Assembly: GCA_964518595.1 (NCBI GenBank)
Contig: CAZFHA010000002.1
Span: forward strand, 186,001 to 250,000
Source: CAZFHA01 sp964518595
GTDB taxonomy: Bacteria > Bacillota > Clostridia > Saccharofermentanales > Saccharofermentanaceae
Length of the DNA stretch: 64,000 bases
Reading direction: 5' to 3'
In this document: positions 25,233-34,442 of the stretch, one piece after another
How positions within the stretch are numbered: the first letter of the stretch is position 1
Layout: every line of letters begins with the position of its first letter
Position numbers and translations under genes: made by a program
Notes under the pieces: model-generated
The model's database searches: none
What the model saw: only the letters and a program-made list of their open reading frames with translations
Told to the model about the DNA's origin: nothing

Positions 25233-26917
25233 AAGCTTAAATAGTCGCAGGCCTTATAAAGAATCCGCTTCAAGGTATCAAGGGAGAAAGGTGAGCTTAA
25301 TCCCGCCTTCTCTATTAGAGCCAGAAACGTATCATTTCCGCCCTCCTGACAGAGCTGATCGTAGGTCTGCAGTGCCTGTTTCATATCGTTCTCGGCTAAG
25401 TCCCAAAGTTCTAAAGCCACAATCTGAGCAAGACAGTAATCAATATAGTAAAAAGGCGAGGTGAAAATATGTCCCTTCTTATGCCAAGCACAGCCTTGCT
25501 GATAAAAGCCGACTTGGTCATAGTCTAAAAAGGGCTGGTACTTAGCCTCAAGTTCCTTCCATACCTCATGGCGCTGCTCACAAGTCATCTCCGGCGAGCG
25601 ATACACACGATGTTGAAACTCATCCACCATGCACCCATAAGGTAAAAACAATAAAGTTCTGGTCATATGAAGTCCGCGATAGGCTCCGGCTTCCTCGCCA
25701 AAGAAACTCTCCATATAAGGGTAAGTCAAAAACTCCATGGCCGTTGAATGCACTTCACAAGCTTCTAAGGTTGGTGATAAGCACTCCAAAAACATAGAAC
25801 TGTCAATGCTACGTATGGCCGCATAGGCATGACCAGACTCATGGATGAGGGTAGAAACATCATCGGCAGTCTGTGAGGCATTCATAAAGATAAAGGGGAT
25901 ACCATAATCCGGCAAGGTCATACAGTAGCCACCTTGCGTCTTATTAGGTCTAGTCAAGAGATCGGTAAATTCATGGGTGTCTAGCACGTCATAAAAGCTG
26001 GGTTCCTTTTGAAACATCTTACGGAACATAGCTGCCGCCGCCTTGGGAAAATCCGCTGCCGCGATCTTAGGCACAGGATTACCCTCTGGAAAAAGAATCG
26101 GTAAATCATAATATTTTAAATTGTCTTGTTCTAGACGCAGCCTTTGTAGCCGACGAATCTCAGTGGTGACAGGCACAATGTTTTCTACCACAAAATTCCG
26201 GAAGGCCTCAACGTCACTTTCGTTATAATCATATCTTTCCATCCGGCGATAGCCCAGTTCAACAAAGTCTTTGTAACCCAGTTTTTGGGCGATTTGGGTG
26301 CGCAAATGGACTAACTGGGCAAAGATATCATCACAAGTCTCTTTTATAGAGGAAAAACTAGTTGCCAAAGCCAAGTGGGCTTGTTTTCTCTGCTGGCGAT
26401 CTGAAGACTCTAAAAAGGGCTGAATTCCACCAAGAGGGTACTTTCCCCCCTCAAACTCTACCAATAATTCGGCTACCAGCTGATCATACTGATTCTCTAA
26501 AGCTGCCTCTCTGGCTAAATCTTCAATCACTTCACGAGAAATGGTATCTTTTCGGTTCTGGGCTTTTAAAAAAATCATATTTCCCAGATTTGTTTTAAGA
26601 CTTTCAGCTATTTCAGAGTTTAGCAGAGCTGAATAAAGACCGGAAGACAACTCAGACACCATGGGTTCAGCCTCTTCAAAAAAGGCTAATTCCGCTTGAT
26701 AATACGCATCTTTGGTGTTTAAATCGTGCCGAATACGGCAAAGGGCTGCGGCAGTCTCAAATTCGCCTAGAGCCTTTTGAAACTCGACCAAAGCACCTTC
26801 TATGACTTCTGGTGAATGAGCAGTCATAATCTTAAGTCTTACACGCATTACACACTCACGGAACAATTCCAAAGAAGGTCGTTGATAGGTAATGCTCTTG
26901 AAATCAGGCATTTTCAT
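25229..26917 (-). CDS. M3-family oligoendopeptidase (PepF-like)
   Basis: A cytosolic zinc metallopeptidase that cuts short peptides. The zinc site HEXXH is in LIHESGHAYAAIRS (about residue 355), with the third ligand Glu about 25 residues downstream (SPTLEACEVHSTAMEFL). 562 residues fits the M3 family clade with the conserved DYCLAQIVALELW near the C-terminus. The ribosome site is weak; translation may be coupled to argS, which ends 6 bp upstream. No signal peptide. Confidence 0.94.
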   Translation of the reverse strand: MKMPDFKSITYQRPSLELFRECVMRVRLKIMTAHSPEVIEGALVEFQKALGEFETAAALCRIRHDLNTKDAYYQAELAFFEEAEPMVSELSSGLYSALLNSEIAESLKTNLGNMIFLKAQNRKDTISREVIEDLAREAALENQYDQLVAELLVEFEGGKYPLGGIQPFLESSDRQQRKQAHLALATSFSSIKETCDDIFAQLVHLRTQIAQKLGYKDFVELGYRRMERYDYNESDVEAFRNFVVENIVPVTTEIRRLQRLRLEQDNLKYYDLPILFPEGNPVPKIAAADFPKAAAAMFRKMFQKEPSFYDVLDTHEFTDLLTRPNKTQGGYCMTLPDYGIPFIFMNASQTADDVSTLIHESGHAYAAIRSIDSSMFLECLSPTLEACEVHSTAMEFLTYPYMESFFGEEAGAYRGLHMTRTLLFLPYGCMVDEFQHRVYRSPEMTCEQRHEVWKELEAKYQPFLDYDQVGFYQQGCAWHKKGHIFTSPFYYIDYCLAQIVALELWDLAENDMKQALQTYDQLCQEGGNDTFLALIEKAGLSSPFSLDTLKRILYKACDYLSL

Positions 26918-26923
26918 GCATTA

Positions 26924-28654
26924 TCACATCCGTTCTACAACTTCAATTCCCAAGAGGTAGGTACCAAAATCAATTCCCTGACACACAGCTTCACAGAGAG
27001 CCAAACGTGCCCCCCGTAGATCGGAATTACTTTCACTTAGTATGGGGGAATTGTTATAAAAACGATTAAAAGCCCGTGCTAACTGGCTGGTCTGCCGAGC
27101 AACCATGAAGGGTTCGTTACTACTACCGGCTTTACGTAAAGTATCAGGAAACTCTTCCAATAGACGTAGAATCTCAAAGGCATCATCTTCTACCAAGGAG
27201 CTCAGAGCAACACCTTCATGAGGAATCATAATCCCTTGGTCAGCGGCTTTACGCAAGATAGAACGGGTTCGGGCATAGGTATAAATTAAATAAGGCGCAG
27301 AATCACCCTCAAAATCAAGCATTTCATCCCAAGAGAAAATAATATCACGCTCACGCCCCGACCTAACATAGGTATAAACCACCGCTCCAATACCTACTTT
27401 AGACGCAATTTTCTGCATCTCCTCTTCGGCCATGTCACTGCCACGGCCTGCCGCATTAGCTTTAATGATTTCATAGGTTTTGCCGACACTTTCATTCAAG
27501 AGATCCTCAAGCACCACAATGTTGCCATCCCGAGTAGAAAACTTCATATCGGCAAATTTAACCAGCCCAAAACCTACATGGGTACATTTGGCGGCACAAG
27601 GGTAATTGGCCTTATCCAGTACCGCAAAGACCTGCCGAAAATGAAGTGCTTGAGGATTGCCCACAACATATATATTTTTATCAAAATGATAAGTCTCGTC
27701 ACGATACAAAACGGAAGCAATATCTCTGGAAGCGTAAATAGTAGTTCCGTCAGACTTTAAGATGATACAGGGAGGCAGCTTATACTCGTCCAACATAACG
27801 ACCTTCGCCCCATCGCTTTCAACTAGCAGCCCCTTCTCTTCCAGCATCTCTACAACTGCTGGGATTCGATCGCTGTAGAAGCTTTCACCATTATAGTTAT
27901 CAAAGCTTACCCCTAAGCGGTCATAAATAAGGGAAAACTCTTTTAAGGAGAGCTGACGGAAGTCCTGCCAAAGAGCTAGATTCTCCTCGTCACCAGCTTC
28001 CAGCCGACGAAAATTATCTCTGGCAATGAGAGTAAGCTCAGGGTTTAGCTTCTCTTCTTCATGAAATTTAACATATATACGTAAAAGTTCCTTAATAGGC
28101 GACTCTTCTAAGGCCGTTTTATCCCCCCAAAGCCTAAAAGCCGTTATCAGCTTGCCAAATTGCGTGCCATAATCTCCCAAGTGGTTCATTCGCACAACAT
28201 CATAGCCAAGAGCTTCGTAAATCCTAGCCAAAGAATGTCCTAAAACTGTAGTAAAGGCATGCCCCACATGAAAGGGTTTGGCAATATTAGGGGATGAATA
28301 CTCAACCAAAACAGTCTTTTCCTTACCATCTTTAAGGGTGAAAAAATCTCTTCCTTGGTGCAAGAGGCTTTCAAGGGTTTTTTGCGCAAAAAAACCACGG
28401 TCTAGGAAAAAATTCACGTAGCCTCCCGTTGCCTTAACTTGACTAAGAAAGGGCGCTTGCAAAATTGGTGAACCAGCTAAATCCGCTGCAATGGCTACCG
28501 GGGACTTACGCATTGTTTTTGATAAAATAAAACAAGGAAAGGCATAGTCGCCTAATTCTTTCTGGGGTGGAACCTCCAAGGTCGGTAAAATTGTTTCTAC
28601 AGGTAGTTCTCCGGCCTCGGACAGGAGCTTGGCAATTTCTGACTTGTAATCCAT
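26924..28654 (-). CDS. argS: Arginine--tRNA ligase
   Basis: Charges tRNA-Arg. Visible: the N-terminal Add-1 domain (about 1-90) with KELGDYAFPCF; the class I signature SSPNIAKPFHVGHAFTTVLG, where HVGH is the HIGH motif; NHLGDYGTQFGKL; and the C-terminal anticodon domain with YTYARTRSILRKA and RAFNRFYNNSPIL. No KMSKS is evident in the usual place (FADMKFSTRDGNIV aligns with it), as is common in ArgRS. 576 residues is full length. GGAGG precedes the ATG. First gene of an operon with pepF, the methyltransferase and probably rdgB. Confidence 0.96.
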   Translation of the reverse strand: MDYKSEIAKLLSEAGELPVETILPTLEVPPQKELGDYAFPCFILSKTMRKSPVAIAADLAGSPILQAPFLSQVKATGGYVNFFLDRGFFAQKTLESLLHQGRDFFTLKDGKEKTVLVEYSSPNIAKPFHVGHAFTTVLGHSLARIYEALGYDVVRMNHLGDYGTQFGKLITAFRLWGDKTALEESPIKELLRIYVKFHEEEKLNPELTLIARDNFRRLEAGDEENLALWQDFRQLSLKEFSLIYDRLGVSFDNYNGESFYSDRIPAVVEMLEEKGLLVESDGAKVVMLDEYKLPPCIILKSDGTTIYASRDIASVLYRDETYHFDKNIYVVGNPQALHFRQVFAVLDKANYPCAAKCTHVGFGLVKFADMKFSTRDGNIVVLEDLLNESVGKTYEIIKANAAGRGSDMAEEEMQKIASKVGIGAVVYTYVRSGRERDIIFSWDEMLDFEGDSAPYLIYTYARTRSILRKAADQGIMIPHEGVALSSLVEDDAFEILRLLEEFPDTLRKAGSSNEPFMVARQTSQLARAFNRFYNNSPILSESNSDLRGARLALCEAVCQGIDFGTYLLGIEVVERM

Positions 28655-28716
28655 GTTTTATAGCCTCCGTTATTAGGGTTTGATAGATTTAAATTTAACA
28701 AAATCTACGCCATGTC

Positions 28717-28745
28717 ACTGTAACATCTACTAGCCTTCACGTCAA
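28717..28745 (-). promoter_or_regulatory. Promoter of the argS operon
   Basis: TTGACG (-35, 28740-28745) and TACAGT (-10, 28717-28722) with a 17-bp spacer, about 63 bp before the argS ATG. It is divergent from the 28825 gene; I could not define a convincing plus-strand promoter in the same gap. Confidence 0.65.
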
Positions 28746-28824
28746 TTTGTGATATTATAACTAAATGGCGATACGAATGATAGCCTATTCATGAGACAAA
28801 CTCGGACACAGGAGGACACTACTT

Positions 28825-29796
28825 TTGTTTACCTTACTTTTTCCAGCCAATAAAGAACTGGTGGTGGTTCTATGGGGCGCTCTCGTTGCCTTCATTTTGA
28901 CCGCCCTGCTACTGAAGAAATTTGCTCGTTACCTGCCTACAGATAATGGTAAGGCCTACGCAGTAGAAGGAGTAGCCAGCAAAGGTAAACCTACAGGTTC
29001 CGGTGTGATTTTTATAACCGCATGTATTGGTTTTTCCCTTTTGTTTATTCCCTTAAGCTTTGAGAAAGTTATTTTTTATTTTTTGATTGAGGCAGCAATG
29101 CTTTCCGGTTTTTTGGATGACCGTTCCAATTCACCTTGGAGTGAGTATAAGAAGGGACTTATTGATCTGCTGATTGCCTTAATGACCTCTTTAACCATTG
29201 TCGTTTTTTCAGGGCCAACCTTAATATTCCCGATTTTTCATACGGAAGTTGTGCTCCCAACTCCCCTTTACGTACTTTTGGGTACACTTTTGGTTTGGGT
29301 TGCCATTAATGCGACAAATTGCACCGATGGCGTAGACGGATTATCCGCTTCTGTAAGCATTACGTCGCTGCTCTCAATTTTGCTCTTCGCCTTCGTCACT
29401 GAAATTGCTAATAACTTCTCTTCGAATATGCTTCTTATGGTTGTTGTACTGATTGCTTACTTATGGTTTAATACCAACCCCAGTCGTTTACTCATGGGCG
29501 ATGCCGGTTCTCGAGCCATTGGCGTATTTCTGGCAATCGCTGTAATGAAATCAGGTCAGCCGTTTTTGTATCTGGTGGTTTGCCTGGTATTTTTAGTTGA
29601 CGGCATGGCTGGTATTCTCAAAATTTCATTAAAGCGTTTTCTCAAAATTGATTTTCTGAAGAATACCCTGACCCCTATTCACGATCATCTACGTAAGCGC
29701 TTAGGCTGGTCGAACCCTCAAGTAACAATACGTTTAACCATTATTCAGGGTGGCATCAGTTGTCTCTACTTACTCGCCGTTCTGTCCAGTAGATAA
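28825..29796 (+). CDS. MraY-like phospho-MurNAc-pentapeptide transferase (possible paralog)
   Basis: Transfers a phospho-sugar to undecaprenyl phosphate at the membrane, the first lipid step of peptidoglycan (MraY) or a related polymer (WecA/TagO). About ten membrane segments. Motifs: GFLDDR with the Asp pair (98-99), NATNCTDGVDGLS (162-174), MGDAGSRAIG (224-233) and TPIHDHLRKRLGW (283-295). The last motif is of MraY type but reads HDH instead of the usual HHH. TTG start at 28825, with GGAGG 9 bp upstream. It heads a plus-strand trio with an FHA-SEDS protein and a PBP, away from a normal mur/dcw cluster, so it may be a second, specialised enzyme. Confidence 0.85.
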   Translation: MFTLLFPANKELVVVLWGALVAFILTALLLKKFARYLPTDNGKAYAVEGVASKGKPTGSGVIFITACIGFSLLFIPLSFEKVIFYFLIEAAMLSGFLDDRSNSPWSEYKKGLIDLLIALMTSLTIVVFSGPTLIFPIFHTEVVLPTPLYVLLGTLLVWVAINATNCTDGVDGLSASVSITSLLSILLFAFVTEIANNFSSNMLLMVVVLIAYLWFNTNPSRLLMGDAGSRAIGVFLAIAVMKSGQPFLYLVVCLVFLVDGMAGILKISLKRFLKIDFLKNTLTPIHDHLRKRLGWSNPQVTIRLTIIQGGISCLYLLAVLSSR

Positions 29797-29807
29797 AGGA
29801 ATATGTT

Positions 29808-31589
29808 ATGAGTGCATATGAACTATCTTACCTACTTCGCTATAACTTAGTACTGCTCTTGGGTCTGGCTGTGGTGCTCCTGTTTATTCATTCGCTCCAA
29901 GAGCTTAGATGGAATATGAAAAACTCGGTAACACCTCTGCGCGGCTTTTTCCTTATGAGTTCTTCATCCAAAAAGCAACAGACCGCAAGTAGTTTTTCGC
30001 TCTTTCATACCACAACAATCGGTTCAGCCCTCCGCTCTGACATTCGGCTCAAAAGTCGTCTTGTGGGTCGCCGTCATGCCATCATCTACTTGTATGAAGG
30101 AATTTGGTATTTGCGTCCTGCTACTACCCGCTTTCCTGTCTTTGTTAATGGAACGGAAATCCTGCACCCCATTCCGCTGGAAAATCAAGATGTAATTGGC
30201 GTAGGCGATATGAGCTTTTCTTTTATCAACGAGCGTCAAACCACGGAAGCGGCTCACCTTACCTATCGGGTTCAGGATGAACAGCCTGTTTACCCCAAAA
30301 AGATTGCTCTTCCCAAGTATTTTGGTGCCTTTGGAGCCATTAACCTCTTTACCCTTATTAGCGGCTTCCTCCTCACTTATTTGATTCCGCAAGATCAGAC
30401 CAAAGCACTGGACTTTGTTAAGTTAACCTTTGTAGCCTTTTGGTTTTTATCTAATGTCTATTATTTTATTCTGCCCCGGGTGCTCAAAAATCTCGATTCA
30501 CTTCTACTCTTGCTCCTAATGCAATTAACCACCTTAGGCTTGCTCTTTCAAATTCGTTTGGAACTAGTAGCGGTTACTACCAAAGCTCCCGATTTACTTT
30601 ATACCAATTTATATAGTCAAATTATCTCTTTACTCTTAGCTTATTTGCTTTTCCCAATTATCGTGCTACTAGTAGCACGCACCCGCATTTTAGAAAGTCT
30701 TGTACCGATTTGTGCCGTCCTAACACCTCTATTCTTACTAGTTACTTTGGTTTTTGGACGAGGGGCAGAATCTCATGGTGCTACCTTATGGATTTCCTTA
30801 GGCGGATTCTCCTTACAGCTAACAGAGTTTGCCAAAATAACTTATTTGATTGTTCTGGCGGCCTTTTTTAAGAATCGTACCACCCGAAGAAATCAGATTA
30901 TCTTTGCCGGTTGGGCAGCCTTGGTCTTTTTACTCATTCTTCTGTTACCGGATTTAGGTTCGATTATGATTCTTTTGCCCACTACACTGGTAGTCTATGT
31001 GGTAATGACCTCAGAGTATCTTACTACGGTTATCTTGCTGGCCGGGGGAACCCTTGTCAGCACCATCGCCTTTTCTACCTTCCCCCATGTCCAGAGACGC
31101 TTAGCCGGCTGGACTACCCTATGGACTGAAGTTAATGATAGCAATCGCCAAATTGTCTACGGACTTCAAGCCATCGCCAGAGGCGGGCTTATTGGCCGGG
31201 GGATTGGTAATGGCAGTCCCGGAGGTATTCCCTTAGCCAGCTCAGACATGGTTTTTGCCATTATCGCCGAAGAGCTAGGGATTATAAGCGGACTATTCAT
31301 AATGGGCTTATTTATTATTTTATGGCTTCGAGCCGCCCGAATAACTATTACTACCACCGATGGATATTCTTCCAGTCTGGCACTAGGAATTGGCACATTA
31401 GCTTTTATGGAGGCAGCGGTAGTTATCACTGGAGTTGCCGGGTTATTGCCGCTTACAGGCGTAACCTTACCACTAATCGCCCGGGGCGGCAGTTCTGTAA
31501 TGACCATTGTATTTCTATTTGCCATTCTGTCAGGCCTATCCGCCCGACGTCGTAAGGAGACCGATCAATATGAAAATGTTGATGCATAA
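29808..31589 (+). CDS. SEDS (FtsW/RodA/SpoVE) glycosyltransferase with N-terminal FHA domain
   Basis: A peptidoglycan polymerase of the SEDS family fused to a phosphothreonine-recognition domain. Order: membrane segment (about 12-29), cytoplasmic FHA-like domain (about 65-141: TTIGSALRSDIRLKSRLVGRRHAIIY, then VFVNGTEI, with the two pieces separated), then about ten membrane segments (175-590). SEDS marks: RQIVYGLQAIARGGLIGRGIG, MVFAIIAEELGIISG and LPLTGVTLPLIARGGSS. In the FHA part the usual GR is GS and the Ser of SxxH is Gly, while the NG turn is kept, so phosphopeptide binding is uncertain. Overlaps the PBP gene by 20 bp. 593 residues. Confidence 0.88.
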   Translation: MSAYELSYLLRYNLVLLLGLAVVLLFIHSLQELRWNMKNSVTPLRGFFLMSSSSKKQQTASSFSLFHTTTIGSALRSDIRLKSRLVGRRHAIIYLYEGIWYLRPATTRFPVFVNGTEILHPIPLENQDVIGVGDMSFSFINERQTTEAAHLTYRVQDEQPVYPKKIALPKYFGAFGAINLFTLISGFLLTYLIPQDQTKALDFVKLTFVAFWFLSNVYYFILPRVLKNLDSLLLLLLMQLTTLGLLFQIRLELVAVTTKAPDLLYTNLYSQIISLLLAYLLFPIIVLLVARTRILESLVPICAVLTPLFLLVTLVFGRGAESHGATLWISLGGFSLQLTEFAKITYLIVLAAFFKNRTTRRNQIIFAGWAALVFLLILLLPDLGSIMILLPTTLVVYVVMTSEYLTTVILLAGGTLVSTIAFSTFPHVQRRLAGWTTLWTEVNDSNRQIVYGLQAIARGGLIGRGIGNGSPGGIPLASSDMVFAIIAEELGIISGLFIMGLFIILWLRAARITITTTDGYSSSLALGIGTLAFMEAAVVITGVAGLLPLTGVTLPLIARGGSSVMTIVFLFAILSGLSARRRKETDQYENVDA

Positions 31590-32985
31590 TTTAAAGACGA
31601 CTCTACTCATTTTTTTGCTGGTTTCTGCCGCACTTTTAGCCGGTCTGCTCTTTCAGCAGTACCGTAGTAAAGCCATGCTGGATAGTGCTGCTGGAGAAAA
31701 CAAACAATCGCTTCGTAACCGCTATAGCCAAGCAGGTACAATCTTTGACCGCCAAGGCATAATTCTCGCCCAAAGCGTTGAAGGAATTAGGAGTTATGCT
31801 GAGGACGATGTGGTGGCGTCAGCAGTTCTTCAAGTGGTGGGCGATTTTACCCATAACATCAGTAACACCATTGAAGCCAGCTACCAGAATACCCTTTTAG
31901 GTACGGATCGTAATCCTTTTCGTCAGCTCTGGCTGGATTTACAAGGAAAAGGATTAAAAGGCGACAATATTACCCTCACGTTGGATGCAGGGCTATCTAA
32001 GCGAGCACTTGAGCTCATGGGCGATCGAAAGGGTGCGATTGTACTGCTTAATTACCAAACCGGTGAAATTCTTAGTAGTATTAGTACCCCTACTACATTG
32101 CCAGAATATGTTATTAGCTACGATCAGGAAAAAATACCACCGACGGCTTTGTTTAACCGGGCATTTTTAGGCAAGTACGCTCCTGGTTCAACCTTTAAAG
32201 TCATAACTGCGGCTGCCTATATTAACTCCGGGCGCTTTGATCCAGCCTTTACTTTATTTTGCGATCGACATTCCACGGTAGATCCTTATGGAGCCAGTGA
32301 ATCTGGTGATGGTGACGGTCATGGAACGGTGAATCTGGCAGAGGCATTTTCCGACTCTTGCAATGTGTTTTTTGGTCAAGTAGGGGTGGATAATGGTAAG
32401 ACTCTCATGCTGAAAGAAGCCCAGCAGATGGGCTATGGTTTAAGTCTCAAAGCCGATCGACTCTCGATGGCTACCTCAGAGATTTATATTCCCGATAATG
32501 CCTCCACCTTGTCTTGGTTAAGTATTGGTCAACCCGTTGCGGATAGTAAATTGTCTACTTCCCCACTGCAACTGGCACTTTTAGCCGGAGCTATTGGCAA
32601 TAATGGCAATATGCCCAAAGCACACATCGTTCATCATGTAACTGCTCCTGATGGCTCTGAATCCCAAAAAGCTGAGCCGCAAATCGAAAAGCAGCTGGTA
32701 AGTCCAGAAACTGCTGCGATTTTAGAAACGCTAATGATTGATGTTGCCCAGAAAGGTACGGGAACCGCTGCAGCGATTGAGGGTTATACCGTCGCCGCCA
32801 AAACTGGAACCGTTCAAGTTGAGGGGCAGCAAAACACCGCCCTTTGTATTGCATACATTGTAGAAGAATCAAAGCCTTACGCTGTGGCAGTAGTGGTTGA
32901 AGAAGGCGGTGCTGGTGGAACAACAGCGGCTCCTTTGGCAGGCCAAATGTTGTCCGCTGCCCTTTCCACCACTTCCGGTCAATAA
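31570..32985 (+). CDS. Class B penicillin-binding protein (transpeptidase)
   Basis: Cross-links peptidoglycan outside the membrane; class B PBPs pair with SEDS polymerases, and the partner is probably the gene just upstream. One N-terminal membrane anchor (about 10-28). Catalytic motifs: SxxK in GSTFK (Ser207, Lys210), SxN in SDSCN (263-265) and KTG in AAKTGTV (411-413). At 471 residues it is short: a reduced PBP-dimer region (about 50-135) and no PASTA repeats. The ATG at 31570 follows AAGGAGA located inside the end of the SEDS gene; the frame runs open back to 31507 but that would overlap more. Last gene of the trio. Confidence 0.92.
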   Translation: MKMLMHNLKTTLLIFLLVSAALLAGLLFQQYRSKAMLDSAAGENKQSLRNRYSQAGTIFDRQGIILAQSVEGIRSYAEDDVVASAVLQVVGDFTHNISNTIEASYQNTLLGTDRNPFRQLWLDLQGKGLKGDNITLTLDAGLSKRALELMGDRKGAIVLLNYQTGEILSSISTPTTLPEYVISYDQEKIPPTALFNRAFLGKYAPGSTFKVITAAAYINSGRFDPAFTLFCDRHSTVDPYGASESGDGDGHGTVNLAEAFSDSCNVFFGQVGVDNGKTLMLKEAQQMGYGLSLKADRLSMATSEIYIPDNASTLSWLSIGQPVADSKLSTSPLQLALLAGAIGNNGNMPKAHIVHHVTAPDGSESQKAEPQIEKQLVSPETAAILETLMIDVAQKGTGTAAAIEGYTVAAKTGTVQVEGQQNTALCIAYIVEESKPYAVAVVVEEGGAGGTTAAPLAGQMLSAALSTTSGQ

Positions 32986-33026
32986 CACATTTGATCTTTC
33001 TGAATTAAATCCTGAAGCGTTGCACT

Positions 33027-34283
33027 TTAGGCAAATTCCGGAAAATTTGCTAATAAGCTTTCCATGGTATCACGCTTCCGAATTAAGCGTGAATTCCCGT
33101 CTAAATCAATCATCACTTCCGCTGGACGCAAACGATTATTGTAGTTTGAGGCCATGGAATAACCATAGGCACCGGCATCTAAGAAGCAGAGAATATCATC
33201 TTTTTGGCACAGTGGCAATTCCCGATCCTTTGCAAGAATATCACCGCTCTCACAGATATTGCCCACCACTGTAACAGTCTTCGTTCCGTTTTTCTTAGAA
33301 AGACGGCTTCCCTGTCTGAAAACTTCAATATCATGCCAAGAGTCATACATAGCCGGTCGAACAAGGACATTCATCCCTAAATCTGTGCCCAGAAAAGCTG
33401 TGCCGTTATTTTCCTTGTCAGCCTGAATTCGTCCTAAAAGCACTCCGCCTTCTGCGGCAATAAAGCGCCCAGGCTCAGACTTAAAAGTAACACTCCGTCC
33501 GTACGCCTTTGTAAAAACTTCAATAATTCGCTCAAGTTTTTCCGAAAAAGAGGCCAGAGAAAAATCCGCTTGACCAGATAGCTTCTGGTAGGGAATGCCA
33601 AATCCACCACCGAAATCAATAAACTCAAGCTGCGGGAATTTTTTCGCCAAAGTAAGAAAATGATCCACGGCCTGCAAAAAGGGCGTATCGTCCATGAATA
33701 AAGAACCAATGTGTTGATTAATTCCTACGATCTGTAATTGGTATTGCTTGGCAATTTCATGTAAGCGATCAATGTCACCTTCGGCAATACCAAATTTTGT
33801 CTTTTTTCCGGCGGTAACAACCTTTTCGTGATGACCTGCCCCTACACCGGGATTAAGCCTAACTGCACAACGTCCGCCTGGATTTAACATCCCAAAGGTT
33901 TCTAGCTGGGACAAACTGTCAAGACTAGTCATAATACCTAGATCTATACCGTATTGCAGTTCTTCGGCAGAGACATTATTAGGAATGTAGAATATTTTCT
34001 CTTTAGGGAAACCAGCCTTTAGCAAAACAAAGATCTCACCGGGAGACATAGCATCTGCATTCAGTCCCTCTTCCAGGGCAAGCTTTAGAATAGACAGATT
34101 TGAATTACTCTTGATGGAATAATTAGCGGTAAAGTTAGGCAAAGTCACCAGCCTAGCCATTTTTCTCATTCGATCCCGTAGTATCGCTTCATTGTATACA
34201 TATAAAGGGGTGCCATATTTTTGGGCTAATTCCTCAGGATTAGCGTTACCAAAAAAATTTGTTGTTTCAATAAAAGATTCCAT
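33027..34283 (-). CDS. lysA: Diaminopimelate decarboxylase
   Basis: Last step of lysine synthesis: decarboxylates meso-diaminopimelate with PLP. Alanine-racemase-type barrel: PLP lysine in NYSIKSNSN (near residue 50), the glycine-rich phosphate site FGGGFGIPY, EPGRFIAAEGG, and the substrate-binding CESGD near 335 with AGAYGYSMASNYN. 419 residues is normal. The ATG at 34283 has GGAGG 6 bp upstream; a start at 34319 is rejected. Convergent with the PBP gene (stop-to-stop gap of 41 bp). The promoter overlaps a perfect inverted repeat at 34328-34364. Confidence 0.95.
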   Translation of the reverse strand: MESFIETTNFFGNANPEELAQKYGTPLYVYNEAILRDRMRKMARLVTLPNFTANYSIKSNSNLSILKLALEEGLNADAMSPGEIFVLLKAGFPKEKIFYIPNNVSAEELQYGIDLGIMTSLDSLSQLETFGMLNPGGRCAVRLNPGVGAGHHEKVVTAGKKTKFGIAEGDIDRLHEIAKQYQLQIVGINQHIGSLFMDDTPFLQAVDHFLTLAKKFPQLEFIDFGGGFGIPYQKLSGQADFSLASFSEKLERIIEVFTKAYGRSVTFKSEPGRFIAAEGGVLLGRIQADKENNGTAFLGTDLGMNVLVRPAMYDSWHDIEVFRQGSRLSKKNGTKTVTVVGNICESGDILAKDRELPLCQKDDILCFLDAGAYGYSMASNYNNRLRPAEVMIDLDGNSRLIRKRDTMESLLANFPEFA

Positions 34284-34327
34284 CTTAAGCCTCCACGAAA
34301 TATATTTAAAATCTTGCAAGAAAATTG

Positions 34328-34364
34328 AATGGTTGTATTATAATAATTTCATAATACAACCATT
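34328..34364. repeat. Perfect 14-bp inverted repeat over the lysA promoter (candidate operator)
   Basis: AATGGTTGTATTAT (34328-34341) and its exact reverse complement (34351-34364), separated by 9 nt. No T-run follows on either strand, so it is not a terminator. It covers the -10 box and probable transcription start of lysA. Confidence 0.75.
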
Positions 34365-34379
34365 TGATTCTATTTTCAA
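34351..34379 (-). promoter_or_regulatory. Promoter of lysA
   Basis: TTGAAA (-35, 34374-34379) and TATTAT (-10, 34351-34356) with a 17-bp spacer; the -10 box lies inside one arm of the inverted repeat, which suggests repression by a dimeric DNA-binding protein. Confidence 0.6.
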
Positions 34380-34442
34380 GTCAAAAATACAAGTTCTCAA
34401 CTTCACTCTTTCATAAACCCACCGTCACACTTGCATTTTCTT

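Noticed and set aside
31166..31525. Minus-strand 119-codon ORF inside the FHA-SEDS gene
   Set aside because: Antisense to conserved SEDS motifs; Pro/Ile-rich shadow frame.
34284..34442. Lysine riboswitch upstream of lysA
   Set aside because: The gap is too short (about 160 bp) and holds only an A/T-rich palindrome, with none of the lysine-box features.
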